10,120 nt of DNA from a candidate division SR1 bacterium CG_4_9_14_3_um_filter_40_9 (GCA_002791215.1 PFWQ01000028.1:4339-14458); one strand, 5' to 3'. Positions 1 to 9,919 are shown, numbered from the stretch's first letter. Notes: a model not told the origin generated them from the letters alone. Numbers and translations: made by a program.

Positions 1-1
1 A

Positions 2-88
2 TATTTACATGAAATAGAAGAAATCATAAAAATGCTTACTAAGATAGTAAAGACTACCTCCGAGAATATAAAAAATCCGTCTACTTAA
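2..88 (+). CDS. C-terminal fragment of a helical protein, possibly four-helix-bundle (S23-like)
   Basis: An open frame enters from the left edge and ends at TAA 86-88. It gives 28 residues beginning YLHEIEEIIKMLTKIVKT and ending NPST. The segment is an amphipathic helix with a charged tail. The pattern EIEEIIKMLTKIVKT resembles the last helix of the small four-helix-bundle proteins related to the 23S rRNA intervening-sequence protein, which commonly end in a KMLxxLIKSLK-type helix. That assignment rests on recall of a short tail and is weak. The stop codon lies inside a 7-bp repeat array that fills the gap to pth, so this gene and pth may share a transcript. Confidence 0.4.
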   Translation, partial: YLHEIEEIIKMLTKIVKTTSENIKNPST

Positions 89-112
89 CATTTAACACTT
101 AACACTTAACAC
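85..112 (+). repeat. 7-bp tandem array (TTAACAC x4) before pth
   Basis: Four consecutive heptamers (TTAACAT, then TTAACAC three times) start inside the stop codon of the upstream fragment and end 3 bp before the pth ATG. The array therefore occupies the position where a Shine-Dalgarno sequence would be expected, and no purine-rich SD is seen. It is one of several degenerate 7-bp arrays in the window. Confidence 0.85.
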
Positions 113-115
113 GAT

Positions 116-670
116 ATGAAATTGATAGTGTGATTGGGTAATCCTTGAAAACAATACGAAAAAACAAGACACAACATAGGCTTCGTCGTCTTAGATAATT
201 TCGTAGAACAAAATAAATTGGGTAAATTTACATATGACAACAAATACAAGGGAGAGCTTTTCCAGACCACTATCGACGAGGAAAAAGTGATTTTCCTCAA
301 ACCACAAACATTCATGAATCTCTCTTGAGAATCTATCTGACCCATTGCAAATTTTTACAAAATTTCACCAGAGCACATTCTTGTCATCCACGACGAAATC
401 GACCTTCCTACCGGGAAAATACAACTCAAACTCGGCGGAAGTTCAGCAGGTCACAACTGACTTAAAAGCACCATAGAAAAACTCTGAAGTCCCGACCCCG
501 CTATAGACGGGGCAGGCTTCCGAAGACTCAGAATCGGCATAGACAGACCCGCAAATCAGAATGATGTCGCCGACTACGTCCTCTCCACCTTCAAACCGGA
601 CGAGAAAAAACTTCTTGCAGAGCAAGAAGAAAAAATACAATCATTAATCAATGAATTTCTTCTAAAATAA
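116..670 (+). CDS. pth: Peptidyl-tRNA hydrolase (UGA = Gly)
   Basis: Pth cleaves the ester bond between the peptide and tRNA in peptidyl-tRNAs that drop off ribosomes, recycling tRNA in the cytoplasm. The 184-aa length is close to the usual 185-200. Reading TGA as Gly gives the signature [20 protein letters not shown] with N9 and catalytic H19, then FMNLSG (N68), HDEIDLP (D93) and GHNG (N114). These match the active-site positions N10, H20, N68, D93 and N114 known for E. coli Pth. TGA occurs in frame six times (131, 146, 326, 338, 458, 485), nearly always at glycines conserved in the family. ATG 116 is the only start that keeps the N-terminal beta strand. A small palindrome near 486-520 adds residues PDPAIDGAG before FRRLRIGI, at a surface loop. 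It is followed by a terminator and is convergent with ligA. Confidence 0.97.
486..520 (+). repeat. Palindromic insertion inside pth
   Basis: The core hairpin is CCCCG (496-500), a 7-nt loop, then CGGGG (508-512). Outer pairing GAAG (486-489) with CTTC (517-520) extends it. The encoded [10 protein letters not shown] is extra relative to the usual short LG-x-FxRLRIGI loop of Pth. The right half (cGGGGCAGGCTtCC) matches, on the opposite strand, the palindrome inserted in ligA at 2780-2805, so the two look like copies of one small repeat family. Confidence 0.65.
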
Positions 671-703
671 TTTTAGAAAAACAAACCCACCCCCCAACCT
701 TTT

Positions 704-752
704 AATCCAGCAAAGCTGGGCTCCCTTCACAGGGCGAGCCCAAGGATTTTTT
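704..752 (+). terminator. Hairpin terminator after pth
   Basis: Two adjacent stems, CCAGC-AAA-GCTGG (707-719) and GGGCTC...GAGCCC (718-723 with 736-741, inner CCT/AGG), compete or stack. An outer AATCC/GGATT pairing closes them, and six T follow (747-752). The position 34 bp after the pth stop fits an intrinsic terminator. The 14-mer TCCAGCAAAGCTGG recurs exactly at 9886-9899, so the terminator may be made from a dispersed repeat. Confidence 0.65.
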
Positions 753-801
753 CTAAAAAAAGTTAAGAAGGGTACAAAACGCAACTACTAGTCAATGCTT
801 T

Positions 802-880
802 TAGTTCTTTGTGAATTGTTTGAGCTGGATACATTCTAAAAAAACACCCTAAACTATATAGCGAGTCTCACAAAGAACTA
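802..880. repeat. 13-bp perfect inverted repeat in the pth-ligA spacer
   Basis: TAGTTCTTTGTGA at 802-814 is the exact reverse complement of TCACAAAGAACTA at 868-880, with 53 bp between. The 79-bp unit lies in the convergent spacer 671-949, where no gene can be supported on either strand. It could be a stem of an untranslated transcript or the remnant of a small inverted-repeat element. No clear target-site duplication flanks it. Confidence 0.6.
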
Positions 881-889
881 GCCCCTTTG

Positions 890-936
890 CTTACTTTCCC
901 GGCAATGAGGGAAAGTGAGGCCCGGCCGGCAAGGCC
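890..936. repeat. Strong hairpin pair downstream of ligA
   Basis: An 11-bp stem (CTTACTTTCCC 890-900 with GGGAAAGTGAG 909-919, one G-T pair, 8-nt loop) is followed by GGCC-GGCAA-GGCC (924-936). It lies 14 bp beyond the ligA stop (ligA reads leftward). It could terminate or stabilise the 3' end of the ligA message, but on the minus strand the run of seven T precedes the hairpin rather than following it, so it is not a textbook intrinsic terminator. Confidence 0.5.
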
Positions 937-949
937 AAAAAAAGAAATT

Positions 950-3217
<2,268 letters not shown>

Positions 3218-3250
3218 ACCAATAACCAAGAAGATAAAAATAGATAAATG

Positions 3251-3320
3251 TTGTTAAAATTTGTTAAAACTCGAAGCCACAACTTTTAACCATTTTCAAC
3301 GATTTTCAACCATTTTTAAC
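3251..3320. repeat. Inverted 10-bp repeat arrays between ligA and the sugar transferase
   Basis: Two decamers TTGTTAAAAT/TTGTTAAAAC (3251-3270) and, after a 10-bp spacer, four decamers of consensus SATTTTYAAC (3281-3320) in the opposite sense (GTTAAAA against TTTTAAC). They fill most of the 112-bp gap. A transcript could fold the two arrays on each other. No clear promoter or SD is seen in the gap. Confidence 0.8.
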
Positions 3321-3329
3321 GCGAAGCAT

Positions 3330-4730
3330 TTATTTCCCTTTAAACACTACACCAAACGTAGCGAACAGAATATACATATCCAAGAAAACTGATCGATGCT
3401 GAATATAATACAAATCAAGTTTTGCCTCATCTTCAAAATCCAAATTATCTCTGCCAAACACCTGAGCATATCACGTTATACCTGGATTAATAGAAAAGAG
3501 TCTTTTTTGTCGATGTTCATAATTTTTTACTTCCTCAGGAAGATGTGGCCTAGGACCAACCAAAGACATAGTTCCCCAAAGCACACAAAAAAGCTGTGGC
3601 AATTCATCAAGCGATGTTTTTCTTAGAAATCTTCACATTCTAGTTACCCTTGGATCATTTTCAATCTTTGGCAATACTCATTGTCTCACATTACTTGAAG
3701 ACTTAATAAGGTTTTTATAGATATCTTGAGCTTTTTTTCATCCATATTCAGCTCCCACACTCAGATGCGTATACATACTACGAAATTTCCAAAAGGTAAA
3801 CAGTTCACCTCTTTTGCCCACTCTTTTCTGTATATAAATAGCAGGACCTGGAGAATCTAATCTGATCAAGAGAGCAATAAACAGCATGATAGGTAAAAAC
3901 ACAAGGATAGCTATGAGCGAAAAGAATATATCAAATGCTCTTTTGAACACAGCGGACCGTCAATCAAGCATCGAATGCTTGTATTCCAAAGCCACGATAT
4001 TATCAATATTTTCAGGGGTATAGACAACATCCTCAAGGAAAAATCACTCACTAATATGGTAAAATCTTGTATGAGTAAATCTGATCTTTTCAAAAATTTC
4101 TTGAAGAAATTTTTTCTGGAAACTTCCAACAGCCACTACCATGAAATAATCCTCCAGTTTGATATCGCCCAGATCAGATGACTTAACAAATTCAGTTTTG
4201 AATGAAAATCACCTCTTCACTTTTTCAATAGCTTTATAACTCTCAAGAGTATCGCTTCCTATGATGATAATCTTATCAAGCCCATACCTATTTCTACGTG
4301 ATTCTATATAATTCCATATCTGATCAAAAAAGAAAAGCGCAAAAAAAGTAAAGAAACTTCACATCAAAATGATGAATCTTGATATTCCGAAAAAGAATAT
4401 AAATCCTTGCCCGAAATACGCGATGAAGGAGATGACGATAATCCGGTATATCCACACCTTACTAAACGTTTGAAAATATTTTTGCACAGGTTTATACAGT
4501 TCATAGAGCTTTTTTATGATTCCTATAGCGACAAAGAGGACAGCACTAATTCAGGCATATAGCATGGTTTCCTGATAATTAATTACAGGGATTGGAAGTT
4601 GCACCCAAGGAATCAAATCTGTCACATGGCGTACCTCATACAGCACATAAAAAATACCCACTATAATCACCATATGCAGCAACGGCCTAAGCAAACGCAA
4701 CCACACATTATATAATCTAACAGTCTGCAT
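3330..4730 (-). CDS. Polyprenyl-phosphate sugar-phosphate transferase (exopolysaccharide initiation)
   Basis: The family moves a sugar-1-phosphate from a nucleotide sugar to undecaprenyl phosphate at the inner membrane, the first step of exopolysaccharide or glycan assembly. The protein is 466 aa. Residues about 1-135 hold several hydrophobic membrane segments. A soluble middle domain (IIIIGSDTLESYKAIE onward) follows. From about 261 comes the catalytic bacterial sugar transferase domain: VFKRAFDIFFSLIAI membrane helix, GPAIYIQKRVGKRGELF, FWKFRSM, then RKTSLDELPQL with the D375-E376 dyad, GTMSLVGPRPHLP and NPGITGYAQVFGRDNLDFE. It ends in a helix and FKGK. Six or more TGA codons read as Gly. 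The ATG at 4730 is the first Met before the membrane segments. It is AT-rich with no SD visible. Sugar and acceptor cannot be told; no other glycan genes are in the window. Confidence 0.93.
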
Positions 4731-4760
4731 CTCTAATAGATTTTAAATGATAAACAACTT

Positions 4761-4837
4761 GTTTAATGTTAAGTGTTAAATTCTAAGTTTTAAGTAGAAG
4801 AAACCCTTTATTTAACACTTAAAACTTAGCACTTAAA
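4761..4837. repeat. Inverted 7-bp arrays between DHH gene and sugar transferase
   Basis: Five heptamers (GTTTAAT, GTTAAGT, GTTAAAT, TCTAAGT, TTTAAGT; 4761-4795) face four in the opposite sense (ATTTAAC, ACTTAAA, ACTTAGC, ACTTAAA; 4810-4837) across a 14-bp spacer. A 13-bp stem is perfect: 4783-4795 with 4817-4829. The right array runs into the 3' end of the DHH gene and encodes its last residues and stop. Confidence 0.85.
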
Positions 4838-5808
4838 ATTCCTTGGATCTGACCAACAACCTTTTTGACCTGATCTTCGAATTTTCCAGCGACAGGGATC
4901 GAGAATCAAGCCGCAGGCTTATGCCCTCCTCCGTTGAATTTTTTTGCGATAGCATCGCAGTCGATGAGCTTCTTTCACAAAACCTTCTTGGATCTCAGAG
5001 ATCATCTCACTCTGTCGCCGTTTTTCTTGAGGATGAGGACAAGCTTAGGGCCATCGATATTCTGGATGACCATGAGGGGATAGTTTGCCTCTTCTTCATC
5101 TACTCAGTAAGTTTTGAGATCCTTGTCGTCATAATACGAGTAGATCATATCTCATGTCTGTACCATCCTGTTGAGCATAAGCTGAGTGAATCTGATGAGA
5201 TTAAGCGATTTTTTGCGGACCAGATGATCGACAATCAATCATTTATCAGCGCCGAGTTGCACGAGATGCAAAGCATTACATAGTATCCTTTCATGATCTT
5301 CATCATAGATGAAATTTCACGAATCCATAGTAAGTCACATATACAGATATGTAGCAATCTGCGCATCAAAAAGTTTTGGTCGCCATGTATAACAATATTC
5401 GAAGATTATTTCCGACGTACTCATACTATTGATATCCTTGACAATAGATGCATGGCCAAGCGTATCCGAGAGATGGTGATCGATGACGAGCAAAGGCTTA
5501 TCAGCAAAATATTTTTCATGTCATCCGAAGAATTCTATGATGCGATTGGGTGCAGAGAAATCTACGAATACCAAGAGATCGTATTTTGCATAATCGAATT
5601 CCGTCTTGATTTTTTTCATTCACGCAAGAAAATAGAATGTTTTGCTCGGCGGAGTCGGAGTGAAATAGTTCACTTTTTTGCCCTGCTTTTCCAGTAATGC
5701 TCACAAACCAAGCATGCTTCACAAACAATCGCCATCCGGATGCATATGCCCAAAAAGCGCTATTTTCTTAGCTCATTCTAGAAGTTTTCTGATTTTCAAA
5801 TGATCCAT
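4819..5808 (-). CDS. DHH-family phosphoesterase, NrnA-like (oligoribonuclease / pAp phosphatase)
   Basis: NrnA-type enzymes degrade nano-RNA (2-5 nt) and/or dephosphorylate pAp in the cytoplasm using two Mn2+ ions. The 329-aa product has the expected architecture. The DHH domain carries GHMHPDGDCLGS (H21, D25, D27), VDFS (D83), VIDHH (D110, H111, H112) and GLTMDSGNF (D162). The DHHA1 domain has NGGGHKPAAGF (293-302), the RNA/substrate-binding motif. In-frame TGA codons read as Gly, for example in GGH (95-96) and AAGF. The start is ATG 5808, with a TAA in frame 21 bp upstream. The last residues (SAKF) come from a 7-bp repeat array. It lies 70 bp downstream of dnaE on the same strand, the gap being entirely repeats, so it may share the dnaE transcript. 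RecJ is excluded by size and domain set. The exact substrate is inferred from family only. Confidence 0.9.
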
Positions 5809-5810
5809 GT

Positions 5811-5838
5811 AAAATTTAAAATTTAGAATTTAAAATTT
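5811..5838. repeat. 7-bp array AAAATTT x4 upstream of DHH gene
   Basis: Four heptamers (AAAATTT, AAAATTT, AGAATTT, AAAATTT) lie 2 bp from the start codon of the DHH gene, again taking the place of a Shine-Dalgarno site. Confidence 0.85.
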
Positions 5839-5846
5839 GATTTTCT

Positions 5847-5874
5847 CGTAACTCGTCCCTCGTTACTCGTCACT
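5847..5874. repeat. 7-bp array CGTNACT x4 downstream of dnaE
   Basis: Four heptamers (CGTAACT, CGTCCCT, CGTTACT, CGTCACT) end 4 bp from the dnaE stop. Together with 5811-5838 they make up almost the whole 70-bp gap. The unit resembles the array inside ligA at 1418-1452. Confidence 0.85.
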
Positions 5875-5878
5875 GATC

Positions 5879-8725
5879 TTACGAAAGTAAGATAGTGACT
5901 TTCTCAATCCCCTCTTGATTGAGCTTGATTATCTTATCTCAAATTTTGATGGGGATATCTCCGGCAAAACCATTTACTATCGTAGCCAGATCCTGTAGCT
6001 TCTGAACGCTATCCGGAAGTTTGAACGCCAACTGATCGATCGCCACGGTTTCTATATCAGCATCTTTCACCTGTTTTATTCATTCATCTCTTTTATCGTT
6101 TGCATCTTGTGCATCTCTAGCTATACTCTGCATCCTAAGCCCCTTAGACTTGACGACGGTCATTTCAGGATCATATCTGCTTCATGCCTGTTGGATAAGT
6201 TTATAACGTGATGTCTTGGTGATTTTTTCGATGCTGAATGATCTTCCTTTGTATCAGGATACGATGAGCATATCAAATTTTTTGAAATCCAGGACATCTT
6301 TGATGAAGAATTCCATGGATCACGAGATATCTTCAAACTCTATGAAAAAACCTTTCTTCCTGGCTCTTTGGATATTTCTGATATATCCCACGAACATAAA
6401 TGTTCAGACATTTTCAGTATTTTTGAATTGAGAGATAAATGAAAAATTTTTGAGATAGGCATAGAGACCATCCAAAGGATTGCCGGAAACAAAACATTTG
6501 CACACATCATATTCCATCAATAGCCTATCCATGATAGACGTTTCTGCGGTCTCTTTGAAAGTGATGGTAGAAGTGGTTTCTATCATGCCAAATAATCATC
6601 CATTCATATCCTTCGATTTTTTTGCCCGTTCAAGAAGCGTCTCAGTATTTGCCAGCAAGGTTCAACGATCTGCGAACATATCCAAAGCTCAAGCTTTGAC
6701 GAGTCATTCAAGCGATTTCTTATTTACGACGCTCTGGCATCTCGTAAGAAAACTTTCTAGAGTCTGGAACTCTCATCATTTCTGTCTTTCCTTCTGGATA
6801 AATTCTCCTATTTCCCATCCGAGTCATTTGATGCAGAAAAATCATAATCTGATCTTATCGGCGATAGCTGCCACATGGTTAAAGGATTGATTGATGTGCG
6901 GAGCCAGGACTTCTATTCCATGAGATTGGGTCTCAGAGATATAATGGCTCAATTCATCCGTATCTTCTTCTACGGACCTGATTAATGCCGCATAAAATTC
7001 GGTCGCGTAATGAGCCTTGAGATATGCGGTCTGATAAGCAATCATCGCATAACACACAGAGTGCGATTTATTGAACGAATATGAAGCCGCAGGCTCGATC
7101 ATCTTCTCATAGATATATTGAGAAGTCTCTTTCTTATATCCTCTGAATCCCGCGCATTTTTTCACGAATTCCTTCTTGAGTTTCTCGATCACGTCTTTTT
7201 TCTTTTTTCCGACTCATCTTCTCAAAAGGTCGGCTTCAGCGAGAGAGAATCATGCCATCGATTGTACGAGGAACATCAACTGTTCTTGGTACACAGCGAT
7301 ACCTCGCGTCAGATTCATGATAGGCGCCAAGTCTTCTATCAGCTTTATATTTTCTTGATCAGCGATTTCTTCTCAGTATTGTTCTGCAAGTATTTTCCTG
7401 AGTTCACTGCTCATATAGCTCACCTGTTCTGTTCAGTTTTTCCTATCGATATAGTTAGGGATAAATTCCATAGGACCAGGACGATACAGCGCGTTCATAG
7501 CAACGAGATCGTTGATAGAATCAGCTTTAAGTTTTATCAAAAATCTTCTCATTCCATCAGATTCAAATTGGAATATTCAGGTAGTGTCACCTGATTGGAA
7601 TACCTTTTCAAAGGTATAAATATCATCGATCGGTGGCTGAAACGACGTATCGATAAAAAATTGCTTGAAGATTTCCGGGATCTCTTTACCTTCTTTTTCA
7701 TATTTCTTGGAAATGATTTTTACACAGTTTTTGATGACCGATAAGTTCCTCAGACCCAAGAAATCCATCTTCAAAAGTCCGATAGTTTCCAGAGTCGGAC
7801 CGTCATATTGACTGACAACCGTCATATCGCCCTCTTTTACATATTGCACAGGAGAATATTTCGTGATCTTATCCGGAGCGATGATGATTCCGCAGGCATG
7901 CACACCCAACTGTCTCATATTTCATTCCAATTTTTCTCACAGCATAACAGCTTTTTGGATGATTCAATCATTTTCATACATAGATTTGAATTCATCTGAT
8001 GCATCCTGGGACTGCAGAGCATCGGAGATGCTCATCCCGTCCGGAATCAGACCGGAGAATTGATTGGACTTATCAAAGGCCAATCACAAGGTCCTCGCCG
8101 CATCTTTGAATGCCGCCTTCGTAGCCATTTGCATATAGGTACCGATAGATGACACCTGTTCGCTTCCATATTTTTTTTCTACATATTCGATGACTTTCCC
8201 TCTCTGCACATCTTCAAAGTCGATATCAAAATCCGGCATCGAAATACGAGCAGGATTGAGGAATCTTTCAAAAAGCAATCAGAACTGAAGCGGATCCACA
8301 TCAGTGATCCTGATCAACCATGCAAGGATGGAACCGGCTCCTGATCATCTCCCAGGGCCGACCACAATCATATTCTTCTTGGCCCGACGAACGAAGTCAG
8401 AGACGATAAGAAAGTACGAATGGAATCACATTTCTTTGATTACCTTGAGTTCGTATTCCAAGCGTTCGATATATTCAGCCAAAGTAGCGAATCAGACTTG
8501 TGTCTCCTTATTTTTTTCGATATATTCCTTTTTAAATTTCGTGTAGGTCTCAATAGTTATTTTATGTAACTCCTCTGGGCCAATTTCTTGAATTGGCTTC
8601 TTCAGACCTCCTCTTATAGAAATTTTGGTCATCTCCAAAACCATGTCATGATCCCGTCCCAAATCAAACTTATAACTTAGTCACTTGAATGCACGATAAC
8701 GTAGCTCGAATTCGTGGATATTCAT
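5879..8725 (-). CDS. dnaE: DNA polymerase III alpha subunit lacking the N-terminal PHP domain (UGA = Gly)
   Basis: DnaE is the catalytic subunit of the replicative polymerase. The product is 948 aa, against about 1,050-1,200 in the family. It begins [20 protein letters not shown], which corresponds to the stretch just after the PHP domain. Then come [35 protein letters not shown] (122-131), [21 protein letters not shown] with catalytic D165 and D167, [12 protein letters not shown], and [11 protein letters not shown] with the third Asp D321. Fingers ([25 protein letters not shown]), the HhH region, SGNPLDG, an OB fold (about 772-820, [16 protein letters not shown]) and a C-terminal tail follow. 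By recalled E. coli numbering (D401, D403, D555) about 235 N-terminal residues are missing. A TAA lies in frame 24 bp upstream of ATG 8725, so no longer start exists. Residues about 25-85 form an unusual insertion. It lies 11 bp after the toxin stop, so it is probably co-transcribed. Confidence 0.95.
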
Positions 8726-8736
8726 ACAATATTTTT

Positions 8737-9381
8737 TTAAGATAAATTATCTTTACATGCAGTCATAACAGTTTTTTGCAAAAACAATTTTATTTCTTGA
8801 TCAGTTCTTTCAAATCAGGGCATTCGATGAACTTTTTCTGAATAATCAATATCATCAAAAAAATCCAGCTGCGAGAGAAATAATTTTATATTTACTTCGC
8901 CTTTAAAAAACTTTTTTGCATAAGTAATTAATGCATCTATTCCAAACTTCTGAATCAGAAAATATATATCCACGTAATCTTTCCATTTTGCTCTTTGTCC
9001 CATAGCATGGATTTTCATGGCTGCCAGATGAAGTAAACTTGGAATCTTAATATATCAAAAATCTATCAATTGCGACTTAGGAATATCAAACATATAAGCA
9101 AACCAGGTAAATTTCACTCCATTTAGTTGTGTACTCTTGCAATAATCCTTGTTGGAAAACCAAAAAACATTTTTATTCAAATCGCGTACAAGAGAGTTTA
9201 TATTTTGCGCAGGCAGTCTTTCCTTATTTGGCAAAAACAAATCAAAATCCATACTCTCTCTATGTCATAATTGGAGTGCTATCGCAGTTCATCAAACCAA
9301 TACAAATGTACCACTAAATTGTTTGATAAAAGAAAGCAGATTTTTTTGCTCTTTCGATAGTATCTCTGTATGGAATTTCAT
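8737..9381 (-). CDS. AbiEii-type nucleotidyltransferase toxin
   Basis: The AbiEii/MenT family of type IV-like toxins are nucleotidyltransferases that, in the studied cases, modify tRNA acceptor ends and stop growth. The 214-aa product shows LVGGTAIALQLGHRESMDFDLF: GG(T)A at 30-33 and the metal-binding DxD at D45 and D47. A later KIHAMGQRAKWKDYVDIYFLI carries the conserved K-KDYVD element (K134, D135, D138). G30 and G31 of the catalytic GG are two consecutive TGA codons and G39 is a third. ATG 9381 is the only start that includes the GG motif. It overlaps the antitoxin by 68 bp and ends 11 bp before dnaE. Its base composition looks far more AT-rich than dnaE (the 60-bp line 8881-8940 has 12 G/C; 7021-7080 in dnaE has 24), which suggests acquisition. 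The target is inferred from family. Confidence 0.88.
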
Positions 9382-9637
9382 TTTTCAATTTAAAATAGGA
9401 AATAAAAAGATTTACAACCGCAGGCTCAACATAATTTAACCTCGTCTTCACAATCTGTCACTTAAAAATTTCTCTCATCCTATCATATCAGAGGATCTTA
9501 ATCAAATCTCTAATCTGGTCCATTTCCGCGTAATTCAAAAATCTCTCAACGATAGCAGACTCATCAAGTCCATACGTCTTGCAATCCCAAAAAAGAAATT
9601 TATTTTTTTCCACCAGTTTTTTAAGTTCTTTTTTCAT
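9314..9637 (-). CDS. Putative antitoxin, DUF6922-like, partner of the AbiEii toxin
   Basis: This 107-aa protein has the sequence MKKELKKLVEKNKFLFWDCK, then GLDESAIVERFLNYAEMDQIRDLIKILGYDRMREIF and a tail VVNLFISYFKLKNEIPYRD. The order FWD-x(n)-IVERFLNYAEMDQIRDL-x-GYDRMREI is what I recall for the DUF6922 proteins commonly encoded directly upstream of AbiEii nucleotidyltransferases and taken to be their antitoxins. Position supports this: it is upstream of the toxin on the same strand, overlapping it by 68 bp, and directly behind a promoter. At least two Gly (in ILGYD and FKGQ) are TGA. No wing-helix AbiEi domain is visible, so it is not the classical AbiEi. The start ATG 9637 is preceded by GGTGTAGTGGC, a poor SD. 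Confidence 0.75.
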
Positions 9638-9669
9638 GCCACTACACCAAAATATAAATCATATTACAA

Positions 9670-9689
9670 CCCTATGTTTTAGCGTAGGG
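9670..9689 (-). promoter_or_regulatory. Hairpin in the antitoxin leader
   Basis: CCCTATG and CGTAGGG form a 7-bp stem (one G-T pair) with a 6-nt loop, between the predicted transcription start (about 9697) and the antitoxin ATG (9637). Such a palindrome could be an operator for autoregulation or a leader RNA structure. Which one cannot be told from sequence. Confidence 0.45.
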
Positions 9690-9703
9690 AAATGCATATT
9701 TTT

Positions 9704-9731
9704 ATTATATCAATTCCCCAGCGATTATCAA
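9704..9731 (-). promoter_or_regulatory. Extended -10 sigma70-type promoter for antitoxin-toxin(-dnaE)
   Basis: On the minus strand: TTGATA (-35, 9726-9731; 5 of 6 to TTGACA), a 16-bp spacer, and TGATATAAT, which is a perfect TATAAT (9704-9709) with the TGn extension. It predicts a start near 9697 and a leader of about 60 nt to the antitoxin ATG. It is the clearest promoter in the window. No comparable promoter is seen between toxin and dnaE. Confidence 0.75.
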
Positions 9732-9739
9732 GTCGAACG

Positions 9740-9919
9740 CCACTCTTATTTTGGAAAAAGTGGATGCGAGACTTGTACTTTAGCGCAAGTCGACCATTTT
9801 TTATTCCGCACCGAAGGCCTTGCTTCAGCAATGGTTCCCATCACGCGGTCCCACGATTGTCCCTCCTGAGAAGGAGGGGCTACAGTCCAGCAAAGCTGGA
9901 GAATCACGCAAAATGCGTG
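9740..9919. repeat. Cluster of short hairpins, non-coding
   Basis: This stretch upstream of the toxin-antitoxin promoter has no credible gene. It is a chain of small palindromes: CCACT...AGTGG (9740-9763), GACTTG...CAAGTC (9770-9791), AAGGCCTT (9814-9821), CCCTCCT...AGGAGGG (9861-9878), TCCAGC-AAA-GCTGGA (9886-9900) and CACGCA-AAA-TGCGTG (9905-9919). One of them (TCCAGCAAAGCTGG) also occurs in the pth terminator. It looks like a composite palindromic repeat element and is more GC-rich than the toxin next to it. Confidence 0.6.

Noticed and set aside
890..936. Intrinsic terminator of ligA
   Set aside because: The stem is strong but on the minus strand no T-run follows it; recorded only as a hairpin.
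4843..5697. Two plus-strand open frames of about 146 and 134 codons
   Set aside because: They lie antisense to the DHH phosphoesterase, whose motifs (HMHPDGD, DHH, GGGHKPAAGF) are clear; the plus-strand products show no recognisable family and reflect codon shadowing.
8726..9381. A frameshifted PHP domain upstream of dnaE
   Set aside because: The minus-strand frames here encode a complete AbiEii protein; no PHP metal-binding motif is seen in any frame of 8726-10005.
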